DNA of 64,000 bases from an uncultured Alistipes sp. (GCA_949283205.1 CASDSD010000001.1:1-64000), one strand, 5' to 3'. Shown: positions 1 through 7,766, numbered from the stretch's first letter. Notes: generated by a model from the sequence alone, not told the origin. A program made the numbers and translations.

Positions 1-155
1 GTTGTGCGCCTGTAGCTGAGGGTATCAGAATCCCAATACCTGTCCTGTACCTCAAGGGGAGAGACCACTTTTATGTCCACACTCTTCTCCCTGACCCGGA
101 AACAGATGTTCGAGGTCTCGGGGGAGCACTTTTTCAGATAGACGGAAACTTTCAT
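1..155 (-). CDS. Tyrosine recombinase/integrase, N-terminal fragment (cut by window edge)
   Basis: Reading the minus strand from an ATG at 155 gives an open frame of 51 codons that runs off the window. It begins MKVSVYLKKCSPETSN and continues with VDIKVVSPLEVQDRYWDS. This is the usual start of Bacteroidetes phage-type integrases: an arm-type DNA-binding domain with a short first beta strand, then a basic stretch, and a conserved W-D-S near residue 45. The catalytic domain with the R..H-R-Y residues would lie outside the window, so activity cannot be judged. A second in-frame ATG lies two codons upstream (161). A TACCTTTG -7-like element is on the minus strand at 188-181. The gene probably marks the end of an integrated element. 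Family assignment rests on the N-terminal pattern alone. Confidence 0.6.
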   Translation of the reverse strand, partial: MKVSVYLKKCSPETSNICFRVREKSVDIKVVSPLEVQDRYWDSDTLSYRRT

Positions 156-441
156 CGGCATCGCTTTTTGATTCACATCGCAAAGGTAAACAAATTCCCG
201 TATATGTTCCCATATATCCCGAAGAAACCTGCAACGGATTAAGACAAATTAAAAAGTCTTTCCCGAATCTGATACCACATAAAATACAATATATCAATGG
301 TTATATTTGCACTTGTTTAGCTCTTTTTTTCATTTTAGATTTTATTCGACTTCTCGAATATCATATATTGCAGTTCCACACTTTCTTTTACATTTAGCCC
401 AAACAGTCGAACAAGGAGCCGAGCGGCAAAAAACAAAACTT
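156..441. other. AT-rich intergenic region
   Basis: No convincing gene is seen. The stretch holds a possible minus-strand -7 element for the integrase (TACCTTTG, 188-181) and a plus-strand TATATTTG at 302-309 that could serve the following secreted protein, leaving a leader of about 125 nt. Neither has a clear -33 TTTG at the right distance. Base composition is clearly more AT-rich than the chromosomal genes from 1 kb onward. Confidence 0.4.
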
Positions 442-954
442 ATGAAAAAGATTTTATTATCGGCAATCATGATTGCCTTCGGCATGTGTACCTATGCCCA
501 GAACTCAATCAAAATTCCCGTAGGAAAAAACATTCCTGTAACGCTTACATCGGAGATCTACAGCAACAGCCGAGCCTCGCAACAAGTATCCGCAACCGTA
601 AGCAATGATATAAAGGCCGACGACGGGACGGTCGTGATTCGCCGCGGAACCCCGGTTAACATAAATGCAGAAATCAAGAAAGCCAAGGGAGTCGGCAAAG
701 GAGCCTCGGTAAGACTCGATATAATATCGACAACGGCCGTAGATGGACAAACCATTTATCTGCAAGGACTATTCCAGCGTCACGGCGACGACAGAAAAGG
801 CGCTGCCCTTGGAGTCGGACTTGGAACCGGCCTAACAGTATTATGTCCAGTCGGATTGTTCTTTTTATGTATAAAAGGGGAAAAGGTTACCATTCCGGAA
901 GGGACTATCATCACCAATGTTGTAACTGCCGATGCATATAGTATTGCCATATAG
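442..954 (+). CDS. Small secreted protein with glycine-rich hydrophobic segment
   Basis: Encodes 170 aa. The longer upstream reading frame is rejected because the ATG at 442 begins a clear signal peptide (MKKILLSAIMIAFGMCTYAQ) that ends in a probable SPI site after AYAQ-like residues. The mature part starts with IKIPVGKNIPVTL, followed by beta-strand-rich sequence with repeated 'G-T-x-V-x-I-x-x-G-T-P' type turns. A hydrophobic glycine-rich stretch follows at about residues 120-140 (GVGLGTGLTVLCPVGLFFL), then IPEGTIITNVV. The alternation resembles the beta-barrel of VirB10/TrbI-like proteins only loosely. I do not recognise a specific family. The gene is AT-richer than its right-hand neighbours and lies beside an integrase, so it could belong to a mobile element. 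It probably acts in the periplasm or envelope. Confidence 0.6.
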   Translation: MKKILLSAIMIAFGMCTYAQNSIKIPVGKNIPVTLTSEIYSNSRASQQVSATVSNDIKADDGTVVIRRGTPVNINAEIKKAKGVGKGASVRLDIISTTAVDGQTIYLQGLFQRHGDDRKGAALGVGLGTGLTVLCPVGLFFLCIKGEKVTIPEGTIITNVVTADAYSIAI

Positions 955-982
955 CAATATTTTCAACCTCCGATTAACACAA

Positions 983-1016
983 AAAGGGTGAATGGCCTTG
1001 CGCTCATTCACCCTTT
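983..1016. terminator. Bidirectional hairpin terminator
   Basis: Perfect 12-bp stem (AAAGGGTGAATG 983-994 paired with CATTCACCCTTT 1005-1016) around a 10-nt loop, lying between the convergent ends of the small secreted gene (954) and purB (1037). A-rich and T-rich flanks on either side make it usable from both directions. Confidence 0.8.
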
Positions 1017-1036
1017 GCTTGTGTTGCAGGTCCAAA

Positions 1037-2383
1037 CTACCGCACCATACCCGTATAGTTGTGGGGCGTGATGGCACGCATCTCGGCCTTCACCCCCTCG
1101 TCCACGTCGAGCCCGTCGATGAAGTCGCGTATGGTCTCGGCAGTAATGTGCCCGCCCGTACGGGTGAGGGCCTTCAGAGCCTCATACGGATTGGGATAAC
1201 CCTCACGGCGCAGTATCGTCTGCATCGCCTCGGCCACGACCGCCCAATTGTCCTCGAGGTCGGCCGCCAGTTTCGCCTCGTTCAGAATCACCTTGCCCAG
1301 ACCCTTCTGCAGCGACGCGAAGCCTATGAGCGAGTGCGCCACGGGAACACCCACATTACGCAGGACGGTCGAGTCGGTCAGGTCACGCTGCATGCGCGAT
1401 ACGGGCAGCTTGCCCGCCAGGAATCCGTATATGGCATTTGCCATGCCGAAGTTGCCCTCGGCATTCTCGAAGTCGATCGGGTTCACCTTGTGCGGCATGG
1501 CGCTCGAACCCACCTCGCCCTTCTTCACCTGCTGGCGGAAGTACTCCATCGAGATGTAGGTCCACATGTCGCGCGCAAGGTCTATGAGGATGGTGTTTAT
1601 GCGCTTCATGGCGTCGAACGTGGCCGCAAGGTTGTCGTAATGCTCGATCTGCGTGGTGTACTGCGAGCGCGAGAGCCCCAGCGTCTCGTTGACGAAGCGG
1701 TTGCCGAAGGCTACCCAGTCGATATCGGGATAGGCCACATGGTGAGCGTTGAAGCCGCCCGTGGCGCCGCCGAACTTGGCCGACGGGGCCACGGCGTCGA
1801 GTTGTGCGAGCTGCTTCTCCAGGCGCTCCACGAAGACCTTGATCTCCTTGCCCAGGCATGTGGGCGAGGCGGGCTGCCCGTGCGTATGTGCCAGCATGGG
1901 CACATCGCGCCACTCGGCCGCCATCGCGCGCAGCTTATCCATCACCGACACCAGCGCCGGACGGTAGACGTCGCGCAGCGCCTCCTTCAGCAGCAGCGGC
2001 GTGGCCGTATTGTTTATATCCTGCGAGGTAAGGCCGAAATGGACAAACTCCCGGTACTGTCCCAGCCCCAGCGCATCGAGCTTCTCCTTCAGGAGGTACT
2101 CCACGGCCTTGACGTCGTGGTTGGTGACGCTCTCTATCTCCTTAACATGCTCGGCATCCTTCATGTCGAACGACGTGTAGAGGTCGCGCAGGGCGTCATA
2201 CGCCGACTCGGGCACGTCGCACAGCTGCGGCAGCGGCAAACGGCACAAAGCGATGAAATACTCCACCTCGACATATACGCGGTAACGGATAAGTGCAAAC
2301 TCCGAAAAATAATTCGACAATACCGACGTTACCTTATTATATCTGCCGTCCACCGGCGAAACGGCCAAAAGTTGATGTGACAT
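1037..2383 (-). CDS. purB: Adenylosuccinate lyase
   Basis: Encodes 448 aa, the normal size of PurB. It cleaves SAICAR to AICAR and adenylosuccinate to AMP in purine synthesis, as a cytosolic homotetramer. The fumarase/aspartase superfamily signature GSSAMPHKVNP is visible near residues 286-296, on the mobile loop carrying the catalytic serine. An upstream motif QDINNTA and the TTQIEHYD stretch match the PurB active-site regions. The ATG at 2383 is chosen because it gives the standard start MSHQLLAVSPVDGRY. The longer frame to 2545 reads through the divergent promoter region. A minus-strand TATTTTTG -7 element at 2417-2410 precedes it by 27 nt. It appears monocistronic, divergent from the small membrane protein gene. 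Confidence 0.97.
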   Translation of the reverse strand: MSHQLLAVSPVDGRYNKVTSVLSNYFSEFALIRYRVYVEVEYFIALCRLPLPQLCDVPESAYDALRDLYTSFDMKDAEHVKEIESVTNHDVKAVEYLLKEKLDALGLGQYREFVHFGLTSQDINNTATPLLLKEALRDVYRPALVSVMDKLRAMAAEWRDVPMLAHTHGQPASPTCLGKEIKVFVERLEKQLAQLDAVAPSAKFGGATGGFNAHHVAYPDIDWVAFGNRFVNETLGLSRSQYTTQIEHYDNLAATFDAMKRINTILIDLARDMWTYISMEYFRQQVKKGEVGSSAMPHKVNPIDFENAEGNFGMANAIYGFLAGKLPVSRMQRDLTDSTVLRNVGVPVAHSLIGFASLQKGLGKVILNEAKLAADLEDNWAVVAEAMQTILRREGYPNPYEALKALTRTGGHITAETIRDFIDGLDVDEGVKAEMRAITPHNYTGMVR

Positions 2384-2409
2384 AAAACGGGATTTGTTTG
2401 TTTCAGCGT

Positions 2410-2477
2410 CAAAAATAGCAATTTTATCCGTACCCGCCGCCTGAATTTCGGCAAATGGCGATTTTTTTGTATTTTCG
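2410..2477. promoter_or_regulatory. Divergent promoters for purB and the 2509 gene
   Basis: On the minus strand TATTTTTG (2417-2410) fits the TANNTTTG -7 consensus ahead of purB. On the plus strand TTCG (2447-2450), 19 bp, then TATTTTCG (2470-2477) fits the -33/-7 pattern with one mismatch in each box, placing a start near 2484. Confidence 0.5.
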
Positions 2478-2508
2478 TCCTGTAATCTTACAATCGGACA
2501 GAGCAAAG

Positions 2509-2910
2509 ATGAATATATTTTCAACCATAATCGATGCCATAGCATCCTTCGTCAGGAACAATCCCCTGACCGTGGTCATCCTTGTCATGCTGGCGGTATT
2601 CGTGCCGTCGCTCTTCGGGGCCATGCTCATCGGGCTGGTGGTGTTCCTGCTGTTGATCGTGGCATGGCCCGTCATCATGCTGCTGCGCCTGCGCCGCGAG
2701 GCACGCCGCATGCAGCAGGATGCCTCCTCGCGCGACTTCGGCCGCGGATACTACACCCGCCGCGAATACACAAGCCGCAGCCGGCGAGATACCGGCGAAG
2801 GCGAAGTCAAGGTATATACGACAACGGTACGCGAGAAGCGCGTCAAGTCGGACGTGGGCGACTATGTCGACTTCGAGGAGGTGAAGGACGAAACCAGGAA
2901 AGAGCGCTAA
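2509..2910 (+). CDS. Small membrane protein, DUF4834-like
   Basis: Encodes 133 aa starting at the ATG at 2509 (MNIFSTIIDAIASF). The upstream in-frame ATG at 2455 lies before the predicted promoter. Residues about 15-58 are strongly hydrophobic and probably form two membrane segments or one hairpin. They are followed by a basic, arginine-rich cytoplasmic stretch and an acidic C-terminus containing SDVGDYVDFEEV. A short membrane anchor followed by a charged tail ending in a VGEYVDFEE-like motif is typical of the Bacteroidetes DUF4834 family, whose function is unknown. The family call is from memory of that tail motif. It is transcribed alone: a strong terminator follows at 2951-2986. Confidence 0.6.
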   Translation: MNIFSTIIDAIASFVRNNPLTVVILVMLAVFVPSLFGAMLIGLVVFLLLIVAWPVIMLLRLRREARRMQQDASSRDFGRGYYTRREYTSRSRRDTGEGEVKVYTTTVREKRVKSDVGDYVDFEEVKDETRKER

Positions 2911-2950
2911 ATCCCCGGCGGACACGCCCCCGGAGATCGAATTGTGCATG

Positions 2951-2986
2951 CCACCCGCGAATTTTATCCGCGGGTGGTCTCTTTTT
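2951..2986 (+). terminator. Rho-independent terminator
   Basis: Perfect 9-bp GC-rich stem CCACCCGCG (2951-2959) with CGCGGGTGG (2969-2977), then TCTCTTTTT. It ends the 2509-2910 gene. Confidence 0.85.
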
Positions 2987-3000
2987 CCCGGACAAATGGT

Positions 3001-3008
3001 TAACTTTG
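3001..3008 (+). promoter_or_regulatory. -7 element upstream of the 3111 lipoprotein gene
   Basis: TAACTTTG matches TANNTTTG exactly. No good -33 TTTG is present 19-20 bp upstream, where terminator sequence lies. The implied leader is about 95 nt. Confidence 0.4.
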
Positions 3009-3110
3009 CCAATAACGCCTGCCATACCCCATACGGCAGGCATGTGTTGCGCTCCACCGGCGCAGCCGCCCGCCCTAACCGAAACGCCAAACCATATTAA
3101 CCGAAATAAC

Positions 3111-4118
3111 ATGAACAGAACCCTGCTCCACCTTCTTGCCGCCGCAATGACTGCGGCAGCCGTAGCATGCGGAGGCAACGACACAACGGAGGCCACGGCC
3201 GACAACCCGCAGCAACTGCCCGCGATGCACTATGCCGATTCGACGCGCAACGGCCGCAAGATATCGAAGGACCCGCACGTCATACGTTTCAAGGATCGCT
3301 ACCTGATGTACTACTCGATGGCACCTGCCAGGAACGAGGGCTGGACCGTAGGTATTGCCGAGAGCCGCAACCTCACCGACTGGACCCCCGTTGCGATCAT
3401 GGAGCCGGCGGGCGACTATGAGGCAAAAGGGTTCTGCGCCCCCTGCGCCCTTGTGCGCGGCGACACGGTACACCTGTTTTACCAGACATACGGCAACAAC
3501 GAGAAGGACGCCATCTGCCACGCATGGTCTACGGACGGCATACACTTCGAGCGCGACGCCTCGAACCCGATCTTCGCGCCCGAGCCGGCAGCATGGACCT
3601 GCGGCCGCGCCATCGACGCCGAGGTGGCGAAGGTCGGCGACCGCTACCTGATGTACTACGCCACGCGCACGACCGACTACAAGCGCCAGATCATAGGCGT
3701 GGCGGAGGCCCCCGCCGACACCGACTTCTCGCGCGGCGAGTGGCGGCAGGTGGGCGACGGGCCCGTACTCGAACCGAAATATCCGTGGGAGGAGACCTGT
3801 ACCGAGGGGGCGTCGGTCGTCGAGAAGGATGGTAAATACTACATGTTCTATGCCGGCGCCTACAACAACCGCCCGCAGCAGGTGGGCGTGGCCGTGAGCG
3901 ACGACGGCATCCGCTGGACCAAGATGAGCAACAAGCCCTTCCTCGCAAACGGCGACCCGGGCACATGGAACAGCAGCGAATCGGGGCATCCCCACATATT
4001 CAAGAACACGGACGGCCGCACATACCTCTTCTATCAGGGCAACAACGACAACGGCAAGACATGGTACCTGTCGAATGTCGAGGTGGTGTGGCGCGACGGT
4101 AGGCCCACACTCGAATAA
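3111..4118 (+). CDS. Secreted GH43/GH32-superfamily propeller lipoprotein
   Basis: Encodes 335 aa. The start at 3111 gives a lipoprotein signal peptide with the lipobox AVAC at Cys20, so the protein is probably anchored in the outer membrane or periplasm. The mature part consists of repeated 'D-x-Y-x-M-Y-Y' and 'W-S-x-D-G' beta-propeller blades: DRYLMYYSMA, HLFYQTYGNNEKD, DRYLMYYATR, GKYYMFYAGA, RTYLFYQGN. This is the signature of the five-bladed GH43/32/62/68/117 fold. Likely acidic catalytic candidates are the Asp in SKDPHVI near the start, the Asp in RAIDAEV and the Glu in CTEGASVV. It probably trims glycans. The exact family and substrate cannot be assigned from sequence alone. It is not visibly part of a Sus-type locus. 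Confidence 0.75.
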   Translation: MNRTLLHLLAAAMTAAAVACGGNDTTEATADNPQQLPAMHYADSTRNGRKISKDPHVIRFKDRYLMYYSMAPARNEGWTVGIAESRNLTDWTPVAIMEPAGDYEAKGFCAPCALVRGDTVHLFYQTYGNNEKDAICHAWSTDGIHFERDASNPIFAPEPAAWTCGRAIDAEVAKVGDRYLMYYATRTTDYKRQIIGVAEAPADTDFSRGEWRQVGDGPVLEPKYPWEETCTEGASVVEKDGKYYMFYAGAYNNRPQQVGVAVSDDGIRWTKMSNKPFLANGDPGTWNSSESGHPHIFKNTDGRTYLFYQGNNDNGKTWYLSNVEVVWRDGRPTLE

Positions 4119-4156
4119 ACTGCTCTGCAAGGGTCTCGCCACTGCAATGGAATCAC

Positions 4157-4190
4157 GGTCCCGCCCCACCGCAGGCGGGGCCCGCTTTTT
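4157..4190 (+). terminator. Rho-independent terminator
   Basis: Stem GGTCCCGCC (4157-4165) with GGCGGGGCC (4174-4182, one G-U pair), loop of 8, followed by TTTTT (4186-4190). The T tract overlaps the -33 box of the next promoter. Confidence 0.8.
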
Positions 4191-4218
4191 GCAGATTGAA
4201 AATAAATCAGTACTTTTG
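4188..4218 (+). promoter_or_regulatory. Promoter of mlaEF
   Basis: TTTG (4188-4191), 19 bp, TACTTTTG (4211-4218): an exact match to the Bacteroidetes vegetative promoter. The start would be near 4225, giving a leader of about 210 nt that contains the degenerate repeat array. Confidence 0.8.
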
Positions 4219-4237
4219 CAGCCGACGTCGGTCCGAT

Positions 4238-4428
4238 GAAGGCCCCGAGGCTGAAAAAAGCTCCCGAGGCCGGCAAAAGAGCCAAAGTCTGGCATAAGGC
4301 CCGGCACCTAAATAAGGCTCCCGAGGCCGGCAGACGGACCGGCGCCAAAAGAAAGCCCGAGGCCGGCATAGGGCCCCAAGGCTGACATAAGGCCCCGACA
4401 CCGGCATAAGGCCCCGAGGCCGACAACA
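4238..4428 (+). repeat. About ten degenerate 19-bp tandem repeats in the mlaE leader
   Basis: Successive 17-21-nt units resemble AAGGCCCCGAGGCCGGCAT. The best copies are at about 4239-4252, 4261-4274, 4314-4331, 4352-4369, 4388-4406 and 4407-4425. The copies between them are more diverged. Each unit contains a short CCGAGGCCGG palindrome-like core. The array fills the transcribed leader between the promoter and the mlaE start codon and codes for nothing obvious on either strand. Its role is unknown. Confidence 0.75.
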
Positions 4429-4436
4429 TTCAAGGA

Positions 4437-5171
4437 ATGTTCGAATCGATTGGAAGATATTTCCTGCTCATGCAGAAGGTGTTTTCGCGTCCCGAGAAGA
4501 TGCGGATATACCGCCGCCGCATATTCTACGAGATGGAGGCGCTGGGCCTCAACTCGATAGGGCTCACGGCCATAATATCGGTATTCATCGGCGCGGCCAT
4601 CACGCTGCAGATGGCCATAAGCCTCGAGTCGCCCTTCATCCCCCGCTACCTGATCGGGTACGCCACGCGCGAGACCATGACGCTCGAGTTCTCGTCGACG
4701 GTGGTGGCGCTGATCCTCGCCGGAAAGGTGGGGTCGAACATCGCATCCGAAATAGGCACCATGCGCATCACCGAGCAGATCGACGCCCTCGAGATCATGG
4801 GCGTAAACTCGGCCTCGTACCTCATCCTGCCCAAGATCGTGGCCACGGTCTTCTTCTTCCCGTTCCTGACGATCCTCAGCATGATAATAGGCATCATCGG
4901 CGGCTACATGATCGCCGCACTCACTGGCATCATGATCCCCGCCGACTACATCGAGGGCCTGCAATACTGCTTCGTGCAGTGGGAGGTGACATATTCGCTC
5001 ATCAAGATCGCAGTCTTCGCCTTCATCATCACCAGCATCTCGGCCTACTGCGGCTACTACGCCAAGGGCAACTCGCTCGAGGTGGGCAAGGCCTCGACGC
5101 GCGCCGTGGTGTCGAGTTCGATCGTCATCATGATCTTCAACCTCATACTCACGCAGCTGCTGCTCACCTGA
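4437..5171 (+). CDS. mlaE: MlaE-family lipid ABC transporter permease
   Basis: Encodes 244 aa, the usual MlaE length (DUF140 family). This permease belongs to the MCE/Mla system that moves phospholipids between the inner and outer membranes. Visible features are an amphipathic N-terminal helix, the family motif GLNSIGLTAIISVFIGAAI near residue 40, then GKVGSNIASEIGTMRITEQI near residue 105 (the segment contacting the ATPase), and four to five hydrophobic segments. It is followed after 4 bp by the ATPase gene, so the two are co-translated. The usual third partner, a membrane-anchored MCE-domain (MlaD) gene, does not follow. The operon stops at a terminator after mlaF. Confidence 0.93.
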   Translation: MFESIGRYFLLMQKVFSRPEKMRIYRRRIFYEMEALGLNSIGLTAIISVFIGAAITLQMAISLESPFIPRYLIGYATRETMTLEFSSTVVALILAGKVGSNIASEIGTMRITEQIDALEIMGVNSASYLILPKIVATVFFFPFLTILSMIIGIIGGYMIAALTGIMIPADYIEGLQYCFVQWEVTYSLIKIAVFAFIITSISAYCGYYAKGNSLEVGKASTRAVVSSSIVIMIFNLILTQLLLT

Positions 5172-5175
5172 TCCA

Positions 5176-5964
5176 ATGATAAAGGCGGAACACATAGTAA
5201 AATCGTTCGACGGCCGCACCGTCCTCGACGACATCTCGGTCGAGTTCGACGCGGGGCGGACGAACCTCATCATCGGCCGCAGCGGCTCCGGCAAGACGGT
5301 GCTGCTCAAGAGCCTCGTGGGGCTGCACGAGGTCGATTCGGGCACCATATACTACGACGACGTCTGCTTCACCGACCTCGACTTCAAGGCCCGCAAGCGC
5401 ATACGCAAGGATGTGGGCATGATCTTTCAGGGCGGGGCGCTGCTCGACTCGTCGACGGTGGTCGAAAACGTGAAGCTGCCGCTGGACCTCTTCACCGAGC
5501 AGTCGGAGGAGGAGAAGCTGGAGCGCGTGAACTTCTGCCTGCGGCGCGTGAACCTCGACAACGCCCACCGTCTCTACCCGTCGGAGTTGAGCGGCGGCAT
5601 GATAAAGCGCGTTGCCATCGCCCGCGCCATCGTGCTGAACCCGCGCTACCTCTTCTGCGACGAGCCCAACTCGGGCCTCGACCCGCAGACGTCGATCGTA
5701 ATCGACAACCTCATACGCGACATCACCGAGGAGTACAACATAACCACCATAATCAACACCCACGACATGAACTCGGTGCTGGAGATCGGCGAGAAGATAG
5801 TCTTCATCTACGAGGGCCACAAATGGTGGGAAGGCTCGAAGTACGACATCCTGCACGCCGACAACCGCGAGCTCAACGACTTCGTCTTCGCCTCGGCCAT
5901 GGCCAAGCGCGCCAAGATGGTGGAGGTGGCGGAGGGTGACCGAGCTGCAAACAAAAGAAAATAG
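5176..5964 (+). CDS. mlaF: MlaF-like ABC transporter ATPase
   Basis: Encodes 262 aa and supplies ATP hydrolysis for the adjacent MlaE permease. Walker A GRSGSGKT lies at about residues 35-42, the Q-loop is FQGGALLDS, the ABC signature is LSGGM at about 138, and Walker B plus catalytic Glu is LFCDEPNSGLDP at about 157-168, followed by the switch His in NTHDMNS. LSGGM in place of LSGGQ is usual for MlaF proteins. The C-terminal 20 residues are basic and poorly conserved. It is the last gene of the operon, with a strong terminator 16 bp downstream. Confidence 0.93.
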   Translation: MIKAEHIVKSFDGRTVLDDISVEFDAGRTNLIIGRSGSGKTVLLKSLVGLHEVDSGTIYYDDVCFTDLDFKARKRIRKDVGMIFQGGALLDSSTVVENVKLPLDLFTEQSEEEKLERVNFCLRRVNLDNAHRLYPSELSGGMIKRVAIARAIVLNPRYLFCDEPNSGLDPQTSIVIDNLIRDITEEYNITTIINTHDMNSVLEIGEKIVFIYEGHKWWEGSKYDILHADNRELNDFVFASAMAKRAKMVEVAEGDRAANKRK

Positions 5965-5979
5965 ATCCCGAACAAAAAT

Positions 5980-6020
5980 AATAGCAGAGCTGCCGACACG
6001 ACATCGGCAGCTCTGCTATT
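5980..6020. terminator. Strong hairpin terminator after mlaF
   Basis: Perfect 17-bp stem (5980-5996 with 6004-6020) and a 7-nt loop. It lies between mlaF and the convergent adhesin-like locus and could work in both directions. Confidence 0.9.
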
Positions 6021-6042
6021 TACATTCTATTGCAACAGTATC

Positions 6043-6235
6043 CTACTCTTGCACCAAAACAATATTTTCACCGAGCACTTCTGGCAACACGGATCCGGCC
6101 TCGGCGTAAACATAAACGGTAGTTGCCGTATCAGCCTCCAACCATTTTACCGTCGCGCCGCTCTTTACGCGGACATTACTTCGCCGTATGACAAGTTCCG
6201 GCACAGTAACACACTGTCGACCAAAGGAAGTCTCC
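6043..6235 (-). pseudogene. Orphan duplicate of an adhesin C-terminus
   Basis: Reading minus from 6210 to the stop at 6045-6043 gives 55 codons beginning VTVPELVIRRSNVRVK and ending ENIVLVQE. The first 16 residues match the C-terminal region of the intact copy just upstream (VTVSELVIRRSNVRVK). After that the two diverge while keeping exactly the same length to the stop (39 residues) and similar pattern. At DNA level 6161-6223 repeats 6456-6519 with one substitution and one deleted base. The deletion (GGT to GT in the GACAGTGGTG stretch) breaks the frame upstream, so this is a remnant without a start. It may be a leftover of a tandem gene copy or a donor for C-terminal exchange. Confidence 0.7.
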
Positions 6236-6519
6236 TATACCGGTTTTTGCAACTGCGTGTACTCGCAACTACGTCCGCGGCTGGCCCTACATACAGGCAT
6301 TTTTGACATCGATCAGACTAGCCCACTCCTAATTCATTTATTCATAGACAACTGTTACCCCCTGCGGAATATCTATCGGAAGCCACGCACCCTCCTCATA
6401 ATATATTTTCACCTCTAGCGCGCTTTGATTAACGATTCTCTTTATATGAGAATCTCTCTTTACGCGGACATTACTTCGCCGTATGACAAGTTCCGACACA
6501 GTAACACCACTGTCGACCA
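6161..6519. repeat. Direct repeat pair, about 63 bp each
   Basis: Copy 1 is 6161-6223 and copy 2 is 6456-6519. Both start with CTCTTTACGCGGACATTA and run through GTCGACCA, differing by one substitution and a single-base indel. Flanking sequence is much less similar, so identity is confined to this block. Confidence 0.85.
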
Positions 6520-7766
6520 CAAGAAGTTCGCCGCTAGCCTCTAATGTAACCGTGCCGTAAACCGCCTTACCTGTAGTAGCCGCAAGCGTTACTGAAGTAT
6601 TGAACATATCAATCGTAACATTAGGCGCAGCACTGTTTACCTCATCATAAGGCATGGACACAACAAGTTGCGAGGCTATAGGCAGATTAGGATCATATCC
6701 AATGCTCAAATCGCCATTGGGTATCTGCGCATACGATATGCTGATAGGATCATTATTATCATTGCCACAGATCGTAAGATCCGTAACATCAGGCGCCACA
6801 GTGATAGCCTTTTCACCATAACCTATTGCGGTAACCACATCCATAGCCGAGCCAGCCGTCGTCGAACCACCGGCCGCGACCTTGGGATAAATAGCCTTGA
6901 GCATTGCCCTATCGATATGGTAATTTCCGCAGGGGATGCTGATCTTGTTGCCGCCATCCTGATCCGAAATGCTCACCGTCACATTGGTGTAGTCGCCCGT
7001 GGGGACGGGGATATAGAACACGCCCGGCTTGCCGGCCTCAGCTCCCGAGAATTCAATGGTAACGGAAGCAGCCCCACCATTTGATTGTATCTCCGGGTAG
7101 TCAATATATTCAGCCTCACCATTCGATCCGGTATATCCCAATGTTGCAGTGCCGCTTGTAAAGGTTTCACTTGCCGAAAATTCAAAAACTCCGGCCCCAG
7201 ATGGCATCTTGTCAATCTTGACACAAAAGACACCGGCAAGATGTTTCAGTTCTACGGCATTGTCCTTTACCACACCCCACATGTAAGCATTGAAACTATT
7301 GCCTTTTCCCTTCTCTGCGCTGAAAAAATCTGTGTCAACTTTGGTATAAGTGTATTTCGAGGGGAAAAGAGAAATAAGCATACGGTCTTGACCCCTGAAT
7401 AACTTCCAACTTGATATTCTCATTGTACGGGTAAATTACAACGTCACCATCCATCGAGCCGTCAACTTGCCCCGAAAATGACGCACTACCAGTACCTGCG
7501 CCAGACTGAATATCAAATTTTGCGCCACGTATATCATAGGCTTCGTTCCAAGCGGCCGGCATATTAAAAACACCGATCTGATCGCCCTCCGACCAGTAAA
7601 ACTTACCATCCTGTTCAAATCCCACGCGGGTCGTGTTGTCCGAGCCCTCGACCGTGGCATACAATGTACCGACGGCGCCGACCTCGGTCGTCTCGGTCAT
7701 GTTCTTGGCGCAGCCTGCCATCATCATGACGGCCGCCGCCGATAACATTATCCCTATTTTCTTCAT
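6338..7766 (-). pseudogene. Fimbrillin/adhesin-like lipoprotein, frameshifted
   Basis: The ATG at 7766 starts a lipoprotein signal peptide (lipobox MAGC, Cys19), then a fimbrillin-like domain with GKFYWSEGDQIGVFN and VVIYPYNENIKL. This frame reaches a stop at 7335, while the natural continuation (GQDRMLISLFPSKYTYT) is in the next frame. Removing one G from a run of four (top-strand CCCC at 7392-7395) restores one reading frame of 475 aa ending at 6338. The second half contains PNVTIDMFNTSVTLAATTG and LVIRRSNVRVK, a repeat-like C-terminal domain common in Bacteroidales surface lipoproteins. A real disruption, a slippage-switched gene and a sequencing error are all possible. It is AT-richer than its neighbours and probably surface exposed. 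Confidence 0.75.

Noticed and set aside
992-2380. A 462-aa open frame opposite purB
   Set aside because: purB is unambiguous. The opposing frame is arginine/histidine-rich with no recognisable fold.
4238-4428. CRISPR array
   Set aside because: Units are diverged, have no unique spacers of constant length, and there are no cas genes nearby.
6049-6418. Plus-strand short frames (85 and 76 aa) below the adhesin gene
   Set aside because: They are antisense to the adhesin C-terminus and its duplicated remnant, which explain the sequence better.
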